Shown piece after piece: positions 1 through 11,336 of a stretch of DNA of 64,000 nt. The notes under the pieces were generated by a model that saw nothing but the letters and a program-made list of their open reading frames with translations, did not search any database and had not been told where the DNA came from. Source of the DNA: Orientallactaga sibirica (Eukaryota; Chordata; Mammalia; Rodentia; Dipodidae); the NCBI GenBank assembly GCA_036365145.1, contig JAEOAD010000749.1, positions 124,001-188,000 on the forward strand. Reading direction: 5' to 3'. The translations under genes were made by a program, and so were the position numbers. The stretch's first letter is position 1. Every line of letters begins with the position of its first letter.

Positions 1-867
1 TTAATATTTGAATATTAACATTAACTGTAGTGCTTTCAGGACAGTTTGATGGGAATAATATATACATTTAGCCAGACAAGAGTAGACTTTATACCTAAGG
101 CTCATGACCTCCCCTACCATAGTCTTTTGATTAGGTTTTTCAGTTCTTTCTTTCCCATAGAGCAGGCCTTCAGTCCAATTAGAGAGCAGTTGGTTTCCCC
201 CAGAGCAAACATGCCACTATTGTACCCATTCAGTCATTTAGCCTGTCTGGCCAAACTTGAGGTTTCCAGTGTCCACGCCACTGTTTTCACCACTGATGAC
301 TTCTGTCTCCCATACAGCTGCATTCAGTGCAGCTTTTTCCAGCTTTCAGTTGGCTGGTCTACAGGAAGAAGGTTTTCTGCTCAGCAAAACTTTATTTCTC
401 AGTGACCTTTCTGCTCAGGCAAGTGAGGTGTTCAACAATATGGTCTTACCATCTGTTTCTCAAGGGATACCAAAGGCCTTGGCAATATCCTGTAATGTTT
501 TGGAGGCAACAGGGATGTCCCTACCAACAACTCACTGGAAGGTATCCCATGCCTGGCACTGAAGATTTTCGAGTAATAATCTATAGCTTTTGGATGTGCC
601 ATTATTCAAAAAAGTAGGTTTACATAAGTCTTATTCAGAATATCTTGAATTTTGATTGACCCTCCCTCACCCTTCTTTTACACATTCTTTTCCCCTGGCC
701 TCACTTAGACCTTTCCCCTGCCTGTAATCTATTCTTCTATTTTATATGTACAAAACCATCCACTTAAGTCCTTCCTTCTCCTACCTCCCTTATAAACTTT
801 TTCTAGCTTACTGGCCTCTGCTACCAATTTTTGGTTCCAGCTCACACACAAGTCTATACATTTGTAA
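1..867 (-). other. L1 copy 1 3' UTR (partial)
   Basis: Non-coding stretch downstream of the ORF2 stop, matching the 3' UTR of copy 3 (about 19481-20340) in reverse complement. The longest ORFs here (46-405, 257-562, 327-617) lie on the other strand and have no L1 protein similarity. I see no separate element inside it. Confidence 0.85.
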
Positions 868-3800
868 CTAGGATACACATATGAGAGAGAACATGTGATG
901 TTTGGCTTTCTGAGCTTTGGTTACCTCACTTAGTGTAATCCTTTCCAGATCTCTCCATTTCCCAGAAAATTGCATAATTTCATTTTTCTTTACTGCTGAA
1001 TAGAACTCCATTGTGTAAATGTACATCATCTTTATTATCCATTCATCTGTGGAAGGACATCTAGGTTAGTTCCATTTCCTAGCTATTGTGAATAGAGCAG
1101 CAGTAAACATGACTCTAAGGTAGTGAGAAGAGACATTCATATATATGCTTAGGAGTGCTATAACTGGATCATATGGTAAATCTATTTTTAGCTGTCTCAG
1201 GAACCTCCACACTGATTTCCACAATGGCTGGACCAGATTACATTCCCACCAACAGTGTAGAAGTGTTCCTCTTTCTCCACATCCTTGCCAACATTTATTG
1301 TCATTTGTTTATTGATGGTAGCCATTCTGACAGGAGTGAGATGGAATCTCAAAGTAGTTTTAATTTACATTTCCCTGATGGCTGAGGATGTAGAACACTT
1401 TTTTAGAAGTTTATGTGCCATCTGTATTTCTTCTTCTGAGAACTCTCTATTTAGTTCCATAGCCCATTTTTTTTAAACTGGGTTCTTTGATTTCTTATTT
1501 TTCTGTTTTTTGAGTTCTTTGCATATTCTGGATGTTAATCCTCTGTCAGATGTATAGTTGGCAAAGATTTTCTCCCATTCTGTAGGTTGTCTCTTTGTTC
1601 TATTCACAGTGTCTCTTGCTATACAAAAGCTTTGTAATTTCACGAGATCCCAGTGGTTGATTAGTGGTTTTATTTCCTGAGCAATTGGGGTTATATTCAG
1701 AAAGTCATTGCCTATGCAACATGTTGAAGGGTTTCCCCTACCTTTTCCTCTAGCAGTTTCAGAGTTTGGGGTCTGATATTAAAGTCCCTGACCCACTTGG
1801 AATTGATTCTTATGCATGGAGAGAGACAAATATCTATTTTCATTCTTCTACATATAGATATCCAGTTTTCCCAGCCCCACTTGTTTAAGAAGCTATCTTT
1901 TCCCCAATGAATATTTTTTGCATTTTTGTCAAAAATCAGATGGCTGTATATGCCTAGATTAATATCTGGGTCCTCTATTCTGTTCCATTGATCTACATGT
2001 CTGTCTTTGTGCCAGTACCATGCTGTTTTTGTCACTATAGCTTTGTAATATGACTTAAAATAGGGTATGGTGATATCATCAGCCTGATTTTTGTTGCTCA
2101 AAATTGTTTTGGCTATTCAAGGATTTTTGTGCTTTCAGATGGATGTTAGGATTGTTTTTTTTTTCTATTTCTGTGAAGAATGCTATTGGAATTTTAATAG
2201 GGATTGCATTAAATGTGTAGATTGCTTTTGGTAAGATTGACATTTTCACAATATTCATTCTTCCAATCCAAGAACATGGGATGTCTTTCCATTTCCTTGT
2301 GTGTTCTGCAGTTTCTCGCTTGAGTGTTTTAAAGTTCTCATTGTAAAGTTTCTTTACTTCATTGGTTAAGTTTATTACAAGGTACTGTATTTTTTTGAGG
2401 CAATTGTGAATGGGGGAGATTCCCTGATTTCATACTCTGCCTGTTTGTTGTCAGTATATAGAAAGCTACTGATTTCTGTGTGTTTACTTTGTATCCAGCT
2501 ACATTGCTAAAAATAAGTTTATATTAATAGTCTAAAAAAGTGTTTATCAGCTCTAACAGTTTACTGGTAGAGTCTTTAGGATCTTTTATGTATAGAATCA
2601 TATCATCTGCAAATAATGATAATTTGATCTCTTCCCATCCAATTTGGCTCCTTTTATGAGTGTATCTTGCCTTATTGCTATAGCTAAGACTTCCAGTACT
2701 ATATTAAATAAAAGTGGGGAAAGTGGACACCCTTTTCTTGTTCCTGAATTTAGTGGAAAAGCTTCAAGTTTTTCCCCATTTGGCATTATGTTGGCTGTAG
2801 GTTTGTCATAAATAGCTTTTATTATGTTGAAATATGTTCCTTCTATTCCCAGTTTCTGTAAAATCTTTACCATGAAGGGATGTTAGATTTTGTTGAATGC
2901 CTTTTCTGCATCTATTGAGATGATTATATGATTTTTGTCCTTCAGACCATTTATATGGTGTATTACATTTATCGATTTGCATATGTTGAACCATCCCTGC
3001 ATCTCTGGGATAAAGCCTACTTGATCGGGGTGAATAATCTTTCTGATATATTCTCATATTCTGTTTGCCAATATTTTGTTGAGAATTTTTGCATCTATGT
3101 TCATGAAGGAGATTGGTCTGTAATTTTCGTTTTTTGTTGTTCTGTCTTTGTCTGGTTTCGGTATCAGGGTGATGCTGGCTTCATAGAAAGAGTTTGGTAG
3201 AATTCCTTCCTTTTCTATTTTATGGAAAAGTTTGAGAAGCAATGGTGTTAGTTCTTCCATGAATATCTGGTAAAATTCACCAGTGAATCCATCTGGGTCT
3301 GGACTTCTTTTAGTTGGGAGACTTTTTATAACTGCTTAGATCTCCATACTTGTAGGTTTATTTAAATGGTTTATCTCGTCTTGATTTAATTTTGGTAGGT
3401 CATATGAATCAAAGAAATCATCCATTTCTTTCAGAATTTCAAACTTATAGGTAAACATACTCATGATTCTGAATTCCTTTGATATCTGTTGTAATGGTGC
3501 CTGTTTCACCTTTAATTTTATTAGTTTTTGTCTCCTTTCTTTTTTCTGGTCAGATTTGCTAAGGGTTTGTTAATTTTGTGTATCCTTTCAAAGAAACAAC
3601 TCTTTGTTTCATTGATTCTTTGGATTTTTTTTTTATGGTGTCTATTTCATTAATTTCTGCCCTAATCTTTATTATTTCTTCCCATCTACTGATTTTTGGT
3701 TTGCCTTGTTCTTCTCTTTCTAAGGCCATAAGATAAAGTATTAAATTGTTTACTTGTGAACTGTCTAATTTCTTAATTTAAACACTTAGAACTATATACA

Positions 3801-4700
3801 TTTCCATCTCAGGACTGCCTTCTTTGTTTCCCAAAGGTTTTGATATGTTGTATTCTCATCATAATTTGATTCTCTGAATTTCTTGATTTCCTTTTTAGTT
3901 TCTTCAATGACCCATACATCATTCAATAGTGTACTGTTTAGTCTCCATGAATATCTGTATGCTCTGTAGTTTTTCTTGTTGCTGATTTTCAGTTTAATCC
4001 CATTGTGGTCAGATAGCATACAAGGGATTATTTCAATCTTCCTGTATTTGTTTTTATTTTATTTTATTTTATTTTATTTTATTTTATTTTATTTTAGAGA
4101 ATGTTCCATGTGCTGTTGAGAAAAATGTATATTCTGCAGCATTTGGATGGAATATTCTGCATATATCTGTTAGGTCCATTCGTTCCATGACATCATTGAA
4201 TGTAGATGTCTCTCTGTTTATTTATTGCTGGGTAGACCTGTCAAGTGATAAGAGTGGGGAATTAAAGTAACCCACTACTATTGTGTTTGCAGCTATCTCT
4301 GACCTCAAGTCTAATAGTGTTTGTTTGATGAAATTGGGACCCCCATGTTAGGTGCATATATGTTTAGGAATGTAATGCCTTCCTGTTGGAGTGTTACTTT
4401 AATCAGTATAAAATGACCTTCTTTATCTTTCCTCACTAATGTTGGTTTGAAGTCTATCCTATCAGATGTTAGGATAGCAACCTCTTCTTGTTTCCTAGGC
4501 CTATTTGCTTGAAATACTGTTTTCCATTCCTTTCACCCTAAGAAAGTATCTATCATTTATTGAAAGATGAGTTTCCTGGAAGCAACAGATGTCAGGATCC
4601 TGCCTTTTAATCCAGTCTTCAAGCCTGTGTCTTTTGGTTGGGTATAGAGGCCATTGATATTAAGAGTTATTATTGAAAGATATGTATATATTCTCTCCAT
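868..4700 (-). pseudogene. L1 ORF2 (endonuclease / reverse transcriptase), degraded
   Basis: ORF2p nicks target DNA and reverse-transcribes L1 RNA at the nick. The start ATG is read from 4700-4698 and leads into a 'LNINGL' endonuclease opening; the stop is at 870-868. The 3.83-kb span fits the usual length of about 1,275 codons. Pieces visible in different frames: the 'LSDHNG' endonuclease motif (about 4005-4019); the reverse transcriptase fingers/palm (3260-2598), with the FADD catalytic box only in a shifted frame near 2610; and the C-terminal part (2101-1712). Several frameshifts and stops separate them. The endonuclease also carries a pentanucleotide expansion (4051-4096). It is certainly non-functional. 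Confidence 0.92.
4051..4096. repeat. (ATTTT)n microsatellite
   Basis: About nine uninterrupted copies of the pentamer lie inside the endonuclease-coding part of L1 copy 1. Copy 3 has a short A-rich stretch with no expansion at the matching place (about 16263-16300), so the array grew after the L1 inserted. Confidence 0.95.
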
Positions 4701-4779
4701 TCTTGTTGTTTTGTAGTGCTTCCTGTTTTCCCTTTACTCACTTGTTTTAACTGTTATTTGGGTATGGTTTATTTTTTTT

Positions 4780-5848
4780 CTATTTCCACCTGTGTGTGTG
4801 TTTTGCTTTCTCTTCAGTGTGAAGAATACCTTTAAGTATTTTCCGTAGAGCTGGTTTAGTTGTCATAAATTCATTTCAGCTGTTTTTTTTTTTGTGGAAT
4901 GTCTTTACTTCTCCATCAATTTGGATAGATAGCTTTGCAGGATAAAGTAATCTTGGTTGAAAGTTTTTATCTTTCAGAATTTGGAATACACCATTCTAAG
5001 TCCTTCTTGTTTTTAAAGTTTGTGTTGAGTAATCAGCTGTGATCCTGATGGGCTTGCCTTTATAAGACGCTTGCTTTTTCTCTCTAACTGCTTTCAATAT
5101 ATTTTCTCGGGTTTGCATGTTTAGTAGTTTAATTATAACATGCAAGGGGAGGTTCTTTCTAGGTTTTGTTGTTTGGTTTTCTAAAGCTTCCTGTATCTGC
5201 ATTGGCATTTCTTTCCCAATTTGGAGAAAATTTTCTTCTATGATTTTGTTGATACCACCTACTAAGCCTCTGAATTGAAATTCTTCTCCTTTTATTATAC
5301 CCTGAATTCTTATGTTTGATCTTTTCGTACTGTCCCAGATATCTTGGAATTTCCATTCACACCTTTCTATTAGCTTGTCTTTCTCTTTTTTGGACTGTAT
5401 TGTCTGCCACCTGGTCTTCTAGTATAGATATTCTGTTCTCTCCTTCATCCATTCTACTGGTGAAACTTTCCAAAGAGTTTTTTTTTTATTTCACTGACTC
5501 TGTTCTTCAGAGCTAGGACTTCAGCCTTGTTTTTCTTTGGTATTTCTGTTTCCTTACTCATGTCCTATAATGACCTTTTTATTTCATTAAACTTGTTTCC
5601 TGTATCTCTTCCAGGAGTTTGTTTTCTTCTTTGAATCCTTTCATTTCTTTGAGAAAAATAGAATTATTCTTTTGAAATCTTTGACAGGTATTTCATCTAA
5701 AATAGTCTCATTGGTGATCATTTCTGATGGATTTATAATTTTTGGTAGATTGCATTGTTTTGATTCTTTGTGTTTCTTGTATTATAATGTAGGGGTTGGA
5801 GAGGCGTTTGTAATGTAGAGACTTTTGCATCCTGAATTGGTTTGATGC
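4780..5848 (-). pseudogene. L1 ORF1 (RNA-binding chaperone), degraded
   Basis: ORF1p trimerises through a coiled coil and coats L1 RNA. The recognisable part is the C-terminal domain (5208-4996), with 'HVIIKLLNMQTRENILKAVR' followed by a 'KPIRITADYSTQTL' segment typical of the family. Upstream (5356-5159) another frame carries the end of the RRM-like domain. The position matching copy 3's start ATG (13939) reads GCA here (about 5846-5848), so the start codon is lost. Frameshifts separate all the pieces. The stop is taken at 4780-4782 by comparison with copy 3. Confidence 0.85.
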
Positions 5849-6962
5849 TTGGGTTTTCTACTTATCTGCAGTGTTATTAGATGTGGTGATCCACCTTTAC
5901 ATACTTTCAGGATATGGGTTTAAGATGCCAAGTGTAGCTCTTGTACCCCAATCCAACTGCAGAAGTAATCCTAGGTATTGAGTTTGCTTGCTAAGCAGGT
6001 ATTCTAGTAGACTGGGTGGAACAATTTACTGGCAAATTCTAAACTTCAACTGAGCAAAATACACATTCAATAAAGACCAGCACGGGGTATAAAAGTGTGG
6101 GGATTAAAACAAACAGATACTCTTATAAAGCCAAAATCCGTAAAGTTGTGTGTTGCTCTACACCCTTAATCCTGTCAGCTAGGAGGTAGAGAATTCTATT
6201 CTGAATTGGGTTCCAGGTCATCCTGGATGTGGATCAGATCCTGCCCCCAATAATGACATAAGCAAAAGACAAACACCCTATAAATCTGTAAGCATTAATG
6301 GCAGCAATATTCAACCCCCAATTACAGCTTATTTCAAAATGGTAAAGCCTACCAAAAATATGTAACCCATAACCTTCCCTGACATGAAAAGATAGATTAG
6401 CACTTCCAGTGCAGGCCCATGTACCTGTTTTTTGTTGTTGATGTTTTTTGTTTTTTTGTTAGTTGGCCTCATTACCTTTTTGTGTGGCTTCCAATCTCAC
6501 CAATGCTGAGTGCGCCCCTCTATCCCTGTGTGTTGTACTGTGGAGCTGGAGTTCTGTTTAGCTGTGCTGGATGCACTTCTGACAGGGGTTGAATGCTGGA
6601 GGTTCATGGTCCTTTAAATTTCTTGACTTGGTAAGGAGGTTGATGAGGTTAAAAAGATCCCTTGTTTGGTCTCTGCTACTGCTGCTTGGCATGCCTTGTG
6701 GATGGTGCTGGGAGCCCTTGTAACTCACACGTTGGCCACCATAGAACTGAGCAGTTGTGGATTTGAGCCACAAGCTCCTTGGTGGGATTCTGGACAGTCT
6801 TCTCCTTTCTGGGGATCTTGGTCTCTCCTGCTTCTCCACTGTGTCTAAGAAAAACCTATACTCCTGCCCTTTTCAGAAGAAGAGTGTATTTTGCTGTGGT
6901 TTTACTTAAATGCCTCCCTGGGGTGGTTTTGTGTGGCTCTTATGCCACCATCTTACCCAGAA
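5849..6962 (-). other. L1 copy 1 5' UTR
   Basis: About 1.1 kb of non-coding sequence upstream of ORF1, matching 12830-13938 of copy 3 in reverse complement. The L1 internal promoter would lie here by analogy with other L1s; I see no motif precise enough to mark. Short ORFs in this span (6558-6839, 6666-6848, 6779-6967) have no support as genes. Confidence 0.75.
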
Positions 6963-6966
6963 ATTG

Positions 6967-6980
6967 AACTATGCAGTTTT
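6967..6980. repeat. Left target-site duplication of L1 copy 2
   Basis: The sequence aactatgcagtttt is matched by aattatgcagtttt at 11323-11336 with one mismatch. It lies directly against the poly(T) (antisense poly(A)) of copy 2. Confidence 0.8.
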
Positions 6981-8429
6981 TTTGTTTTTTTCCCATAATT
7001 TATTTTTATTTATATTATTCTGTTTTTACATTCATAGTGTTGGCTCCCTTTTCCTCCTTCCTATCTTCCCTCTTCCAATGTGGAATGTGGGTCATGCATT
7101 GTGGGGGTAGTCAAGAGTTCTGGGGGGGGGTAGGCCAAGTATCTGTGCATAATTCTCCAACTTGTGGCTCTAACATTCTTTCTGCCCCCTATTCCGCAAA
7201 TTTCCCTGAGCCACATTGGGGTCATTTTAACTCCACTTCGATGATAAGGTTTGGGGAGCCTCTGTGACTCTGGATATCTGGCTTAGTTGGAGTTGGATGT
7301 TCTCTGTGTTTATCTCCGTCAGCCTTTTTTGGTGCCATGATCCCCAGGAACACTGTATTCTTGCCTGTCCCCTGCATTACTCTATGGTTTCAGCCTGGGC
7401 CCTGGTGAAGAGTGATTGGTGGATCCTCCCTTCAGGCTCATTGTCCCTCTAAAAAAGATAAGCAAATTCTCCAGTGGAGAGAGAAGTCAGTACTAGATAG
7501 AAGGGATGGCCACAGATATTTTGGAGGGAATTTTATATGCATAGGCTCTCTTCTAGCCCACATTTGGTGGTATCTTGGTCTTGGAGAATGAGCTCATTTT
7601 TTTGTACATGGTTTTGACTTATTTCCCAGTTCCAGCAATGAGTTCCATTCTACTGAGTGGATCTATTAGTCAAATCAAGAGCAGTTGGTTACCCACCATG
7701 GCTGTGTGCACTTGTTTGAGCATTAGATCAGGTTGTTTCCTGCTGGGTATCTTATACTCATGCTGTTTGGATAGATGTCAGCCATTATCTCCAAATTGCT
7801 CATGTAGCACCCTCTGGCACTAGACTAGCTAACTGTCTGGGGACTGACCCTCTTCCAGATTCTGGCCAGGTTTCTCCATGTTTGGTCTCACACACGTATG
7901 CTGTCTTCGACAGTAGGGTCTTACCATTAACCTTGGTGGGTCATCAAGAACTCTGACAGAAATCTGTCTTTTTGGGGAATCCTTGTAGGTGTCTTGGATC
8001 AACAGCTCACTGTGGAAGTTAACCCTGTGAAGGCACTGGGAGTTGTAAGTCAGCACCTAGGAAGGTGAGGGAAGAAAAAGATAGGTAATATAAAAGAGAA
8101 AGTGAGTATAGAAAGCAGAGGGAGAGAGAGAGAAGAGAGAGAGAGGCAGGAAAAGATTAAGGTTGGTCTTCATGATGTTCTCTCCAGTTTCCTGTGGTTC
8201 AGGTGTTCCCTCTGCGGACCTGCTGAAGGATCAATGTTTTAGCCTGTTGTTCAGAATAAAGGGTTTTATAGTATCATTTCCTTTTGGGTCCCTATTTGTA
8301 TCCCCCACCCTTCTCCTCCCTTCCACCCTCTCATTCCCTCCCACCCTTTCCCTCCCTCCATCCCACCCTCTCTATTATCTTGTCCTCCGAGTGTTTATTA
8401 GGTTTGGCAGCGTCTCAGGTAGATTCAGG
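6981..8429 (-). other. L1 copy 2 3' UTR with polypurine tract
   Basis: About 1.45 kb of 3' UTR collinear with 27431-28908 of copy 4. On the plus strand 8281-8380 is almost pure pyrimidine, i.e. a G-rich polypurine tract on the L1 sense strand. A GA-rich microsatellite lies at about 8100-8155. Rodent L1 3' UTRs usually carry such tracts. ORFs here (7575-7823, 8163-8477) have no support as genes. Confidence 0.85.
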
Positions 8430-9733
8430 TTAGGAGTGACAGATAAACGAGACCATGTGACGATTATCTTTTTGTAATTGGGTGAGCTCACTGAGGATGA
8501 TCAGTTCCATGTTTGATCTTTTTTTTTTCTCCAAATTTCCTTATTTCATCTTTCCTTACTGCTATGTAGAATTCCATAGTATAGATATACCACATCTTGG
8601 TTATCCATTCATCTAGTGATGGACACCTGGGATGATTCCAGCTCTTTGCTATTATGAATTGATCAACTATGAACATAGTTGAGCAAATGTCTCTGATCTG
8701 AGGCTTGGAGCCTTTAGGGTATATGCCAAGTAAGGGAATAGCTGGATCCATTGGTAGTTCTATGGTCATCCTTTTCAGGAGTCTCCATATAGCTTTCCAT
8801 AATGGTTGAACCATTTTACATTCCCACCAGCAGTGAAAGCTTGTTCCTATTTCTCCACAGCCTCGCCAGCATCTGTTTTCTTGCTTTTTTTAATGTTAGC
8901 CATCCTTACTAGGGTAATGTGGAATCTCATAGTTGTTTTAATTTGCTTTTCCCTGATGATTAGGGATGTTGAACATTTTCTTAAATGTGTGTTTGCTATT
9001 TGTATTTCTTCCTCTGAGAACTCCCTGTGCAGTTCTTTGCCCCATTTTTTGAGTGGGTTGTTTGATGATTTATTGTTTAGGCTTTGGAGTTCTTTGTAGA
9101 TTCTAGAAATTAGGCCTCTGTCAGTTGTATAGCTGGTGAAAAATTTCTCCCATTCTGTGGGTAATCTGCTGGCATTGGTTATAGTATATTTGTCAGTGAA
9201 AAAGCTTTTCAGCTTCATGAGATCCCAATGGTTGAGTGACTGTTTAATTTCCTGGGCTGCTGGGGTTTTGTTCAGGAAGTCTTTTCTCACTCCTATGTCA
9301 TGGAAGGTTCCTCCTATTTTTTCTTCCAGTAGTAGCAGGGTTTCTGGTTTTATATTAAGGTCTTTGATCCATCTGGACTTGATTTTTGTGCATGGCGATT
9401 TGTGTGGGTTGAGTTTCATTTTCCTACATATGGTTTTCCAGTTTGTCCAGCACCATTTGTTGAAGATGCTGTCTTTTCTCCATTGTGCGTTGGTAGGGCC
9501 TTTGTCAAATATCAAGTAGCTGTAGTTGCTTGACCCAAAGTCCGGGTCTTCTATTCTGTTCCATTGGTCTATGTTCCTGCTTTTATGCCAGTACCACATT
9601 GTTTTTATTACAATGGCTTTTTAGTATAGCTTTAGATTGGGTATGGTGATGCCTCCAGAGATGTTACTTTTGCTGAGGATATGCTTCATATCCAAGGCCT
9701 TCTGCCTTTCCTTATGAATTTTGAGATATTTTT
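8430..9733 (-). pseudogene. L1 ORF2 C-terminal third (copy 2)
   Basis: A 250-codon open stretch (9599-8847) and a second of 108 codons (8814-8488) cover the part of ORF2 after the reverse transcriptase: '[13 protein letters not shown]', 'RPLTEWEK'-like and '[16 protein letters not shown]' segments, ending at the 'LLGIYPKG...CPSLDEWITKMWY' region. They are in different frames, with a frameshift near 8850 inside the Cys-rich C-terminal motif. The natural stop is at 8432-8430. Upstream ORF2 sequence is absent here because of the inversion. Confidence 0.92.
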
Positions 9734-11170
9734 TATCTTTGAATATTAATGGCCTTAATTCACCCATCAAAAGACATAACTAACAGGGTGCATTAGAAAA
9801 CTAGACCCCTCAATCTGCTCTCTTCAAGAAACCCACCTCACCACAAAGACAGACACCTCCTCAGTGTGGAAAGGGTGGAAAATGACATTCCAAGCAAACA
9901 CAAAGAAGAAAAAATCAGGTGTAGCTATACTTATATTGGATAAAATAGACTTCTAGCCAAAAGTAACCAAAAAAGACAAAGAAGGCCACTTCCTACTTAT
10001 CAAGGAAACAATCCAACAAGAGTATATCACAATTATCAATATTTACGCACCAAACACAGGTGCACCACAATTCATAAAGCAAAAAGTACTTAGCAACAAA
10101 ACAGAAATAACCACCAACACCATCATAGTTGGGGACTTCAATACTCCACTATCAGCAATAGATAGATCATCCAAACAGAAAATTAATAGGGAAGTAAGAG
10201 AGCTCCACATCACCATAGAGCAACTAGACCTAACAGACATACACAGAACATTTCACCCAAAATCTACAGATCACACATTCTTCTCAATAGCTCATGGAAC
10301 CTTCTCTAAAATAGATCATGTATTGGGCCACAAGGACTGCCTCCATATATTCAAGAAAATTGATGTAATTTCCTGCATGATATCAGACCACAATGCTGTA
10401 ATGCTAGAAATTAACAACAAAAAGTACTCCAGGAATCACTCTAGCTCCTGGAAACTGAACAACACAACTTTAAACAATAAATGGGTTGTGGATGAAATAA
10501 AGAATGAAATTGCAAAATTTCTAGAATTCAATGACAACAAGAACACATCATAACAAAATGTATAGGACACAATGAAGGCAGTCCTTAGGGGAAAATTCAT
10601 AGCACCAAATGCCCTCATAACAAAAACAGAGAGATCCTAAATCAATAACCTGACCATCTACCTAAAGGCATTGGAAAAACAAGAAGCCAACCTGAAAAGC
10701 TCCAGATGGAAAGAAATAATTAAGATCAGAGCAGAAATTAATGAATTGGAAACTAAGAGGACAATTAAGAAAATTGCTGAAACAAAGAGCTGGTTCTTTG
10801 AAAAAATTAACAAGATTGATACACCCCTGGCCAATCTGGTCATGCGCAAAAAAGAACCACTTCAAGTTAACAAAATTAGAATGAAAAAGGAGAGATCACA
10901 ACAGACATGAATGAAATAGGGAAAATTATCAGGACTTATTTCAAAAACCTCTACTCAACAAAACAGGAGAATATGGAGGAAATGGATGAATTCCTAGACA
11001 CATACCACCTACCAAAGCCAAGCCCAGAGCAGAGTAATCTCCTAAACAAACCCATTACACTCTCCGAGATTAAGAGGTAATCAAACACCTCCCCCAAAAG
11101 AAGAGTCCAGGACCAGATGGTTTCTCAGCTGAATTCGATCAAACCTTCATGGAAGAACTGAAACCAATTC
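9734..11170 (+). pseudogene. L1 ORF2 5' part (endonuclease to start of RT), inverted segment of copy 2
   Basis: Plus-strand ORF2 N-terminal region beginning 'LSLNINGLNSPIKR' at about 9734. The endonuclease 'SDHNA' motif falls near 10384, and the linker region (10671-10910) has 'TKSWFFEKINKIDTPLANL'. It ends at '[10 protein letters not shown]...' and 'MEELKPI' near 11165. Stops and frameshifts occur throughout. By comparison with copy 3 the end matches about 17126, while the minus half starts at a point matching about 18180, so about 1.05 kb of reverse transcriptase core is missing between the halves. Confidence 0.9.
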
Positions 11171-11322
11171 TTTTTTTTTGGGGGGTTGAGGTAGGGTCTC
11201 ACTCTAGCTCAGGCTGACCTTTAATTCACTATGTAGTCTCACGGTGGCGTCGAAGTCATGGTGATCCTCCTACCTCTGCCTCCCAAGTGTTGGAATTAAG
11301 GTGTGCACTACCACACCTAGCA
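11171..11322 (-). mobile_element. B1 SINE (7SL-derived)
   Basis: The reverse complement reads as a B1: gctaggtgtggtagtgcaca-type start, 'cctttaattccaacacttgg', then a 'gaggtaggaggatcacc' Pol III B-box-side region, and an A-tail seen here as the T-run at about 11171-11180. The 'ctcactctagctcaggctgacc' end differs from mouse B1 and resembles what I remember of jerboa B1. It sits exactly between the outer end of L1 copy 2 and the right direct repeat. Confidence 0.88.
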
Positions 11323-11336
11323 AATTATGCAGTTTT
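11323..11336. repeat. Right target-site duplication of L1 copy 2
   Basis: The sequence aattatgcagtttt differs by one base from 6967-6980. It marks the original target in type E satellite, which resumes straight after it. Confidence 0.8.

Larger units (their letters stand above)
1..6965 (-). mobile_element. LINE-1 copy 1, near full length, 3' end cut by window edge
   Basis: Read on the minus strand this is an L1: 5' UTR (about 6962 down to 5849), ORF1 (5848-4780), ORF2 (4700-868) and 3' UTR (867 to the edge). It matches copy 3 (12830-20818) block by block, so the two belong to one subfamily. The 5' end resembles the start of copy 3 (a gggtaagatggtggc-like opening at about 6945-6960). The poly(A) tail and left target-site duplication are outside the window. 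Many indels and stops show it is inactive. Its right flank is copy 2, then type E satellite, so it probably lies in or at the edge of the satellite. Confidence 0.93.
6981..9733 (-). mobile_element. LINE-1 copy 2, 3' segment (minus) of a 5'-inverted insertion
   Basis: The minus strand reads from the ORF2 C-terminal region (9733) through the stop (8430-8432) and the 3' UTR to a T-rich tail at about 6978. It is a different L1 subfamily from copies 1 and 3, and the same as copies 4 and 5. At about 9730-9737 the sequence switches orientation into the ORF2 5' part (9734-11170), a standard twin-priming inversion. The direct repeats at 6967-6980 and 11323-11336 enclose both halves. Confidence 0.92.
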
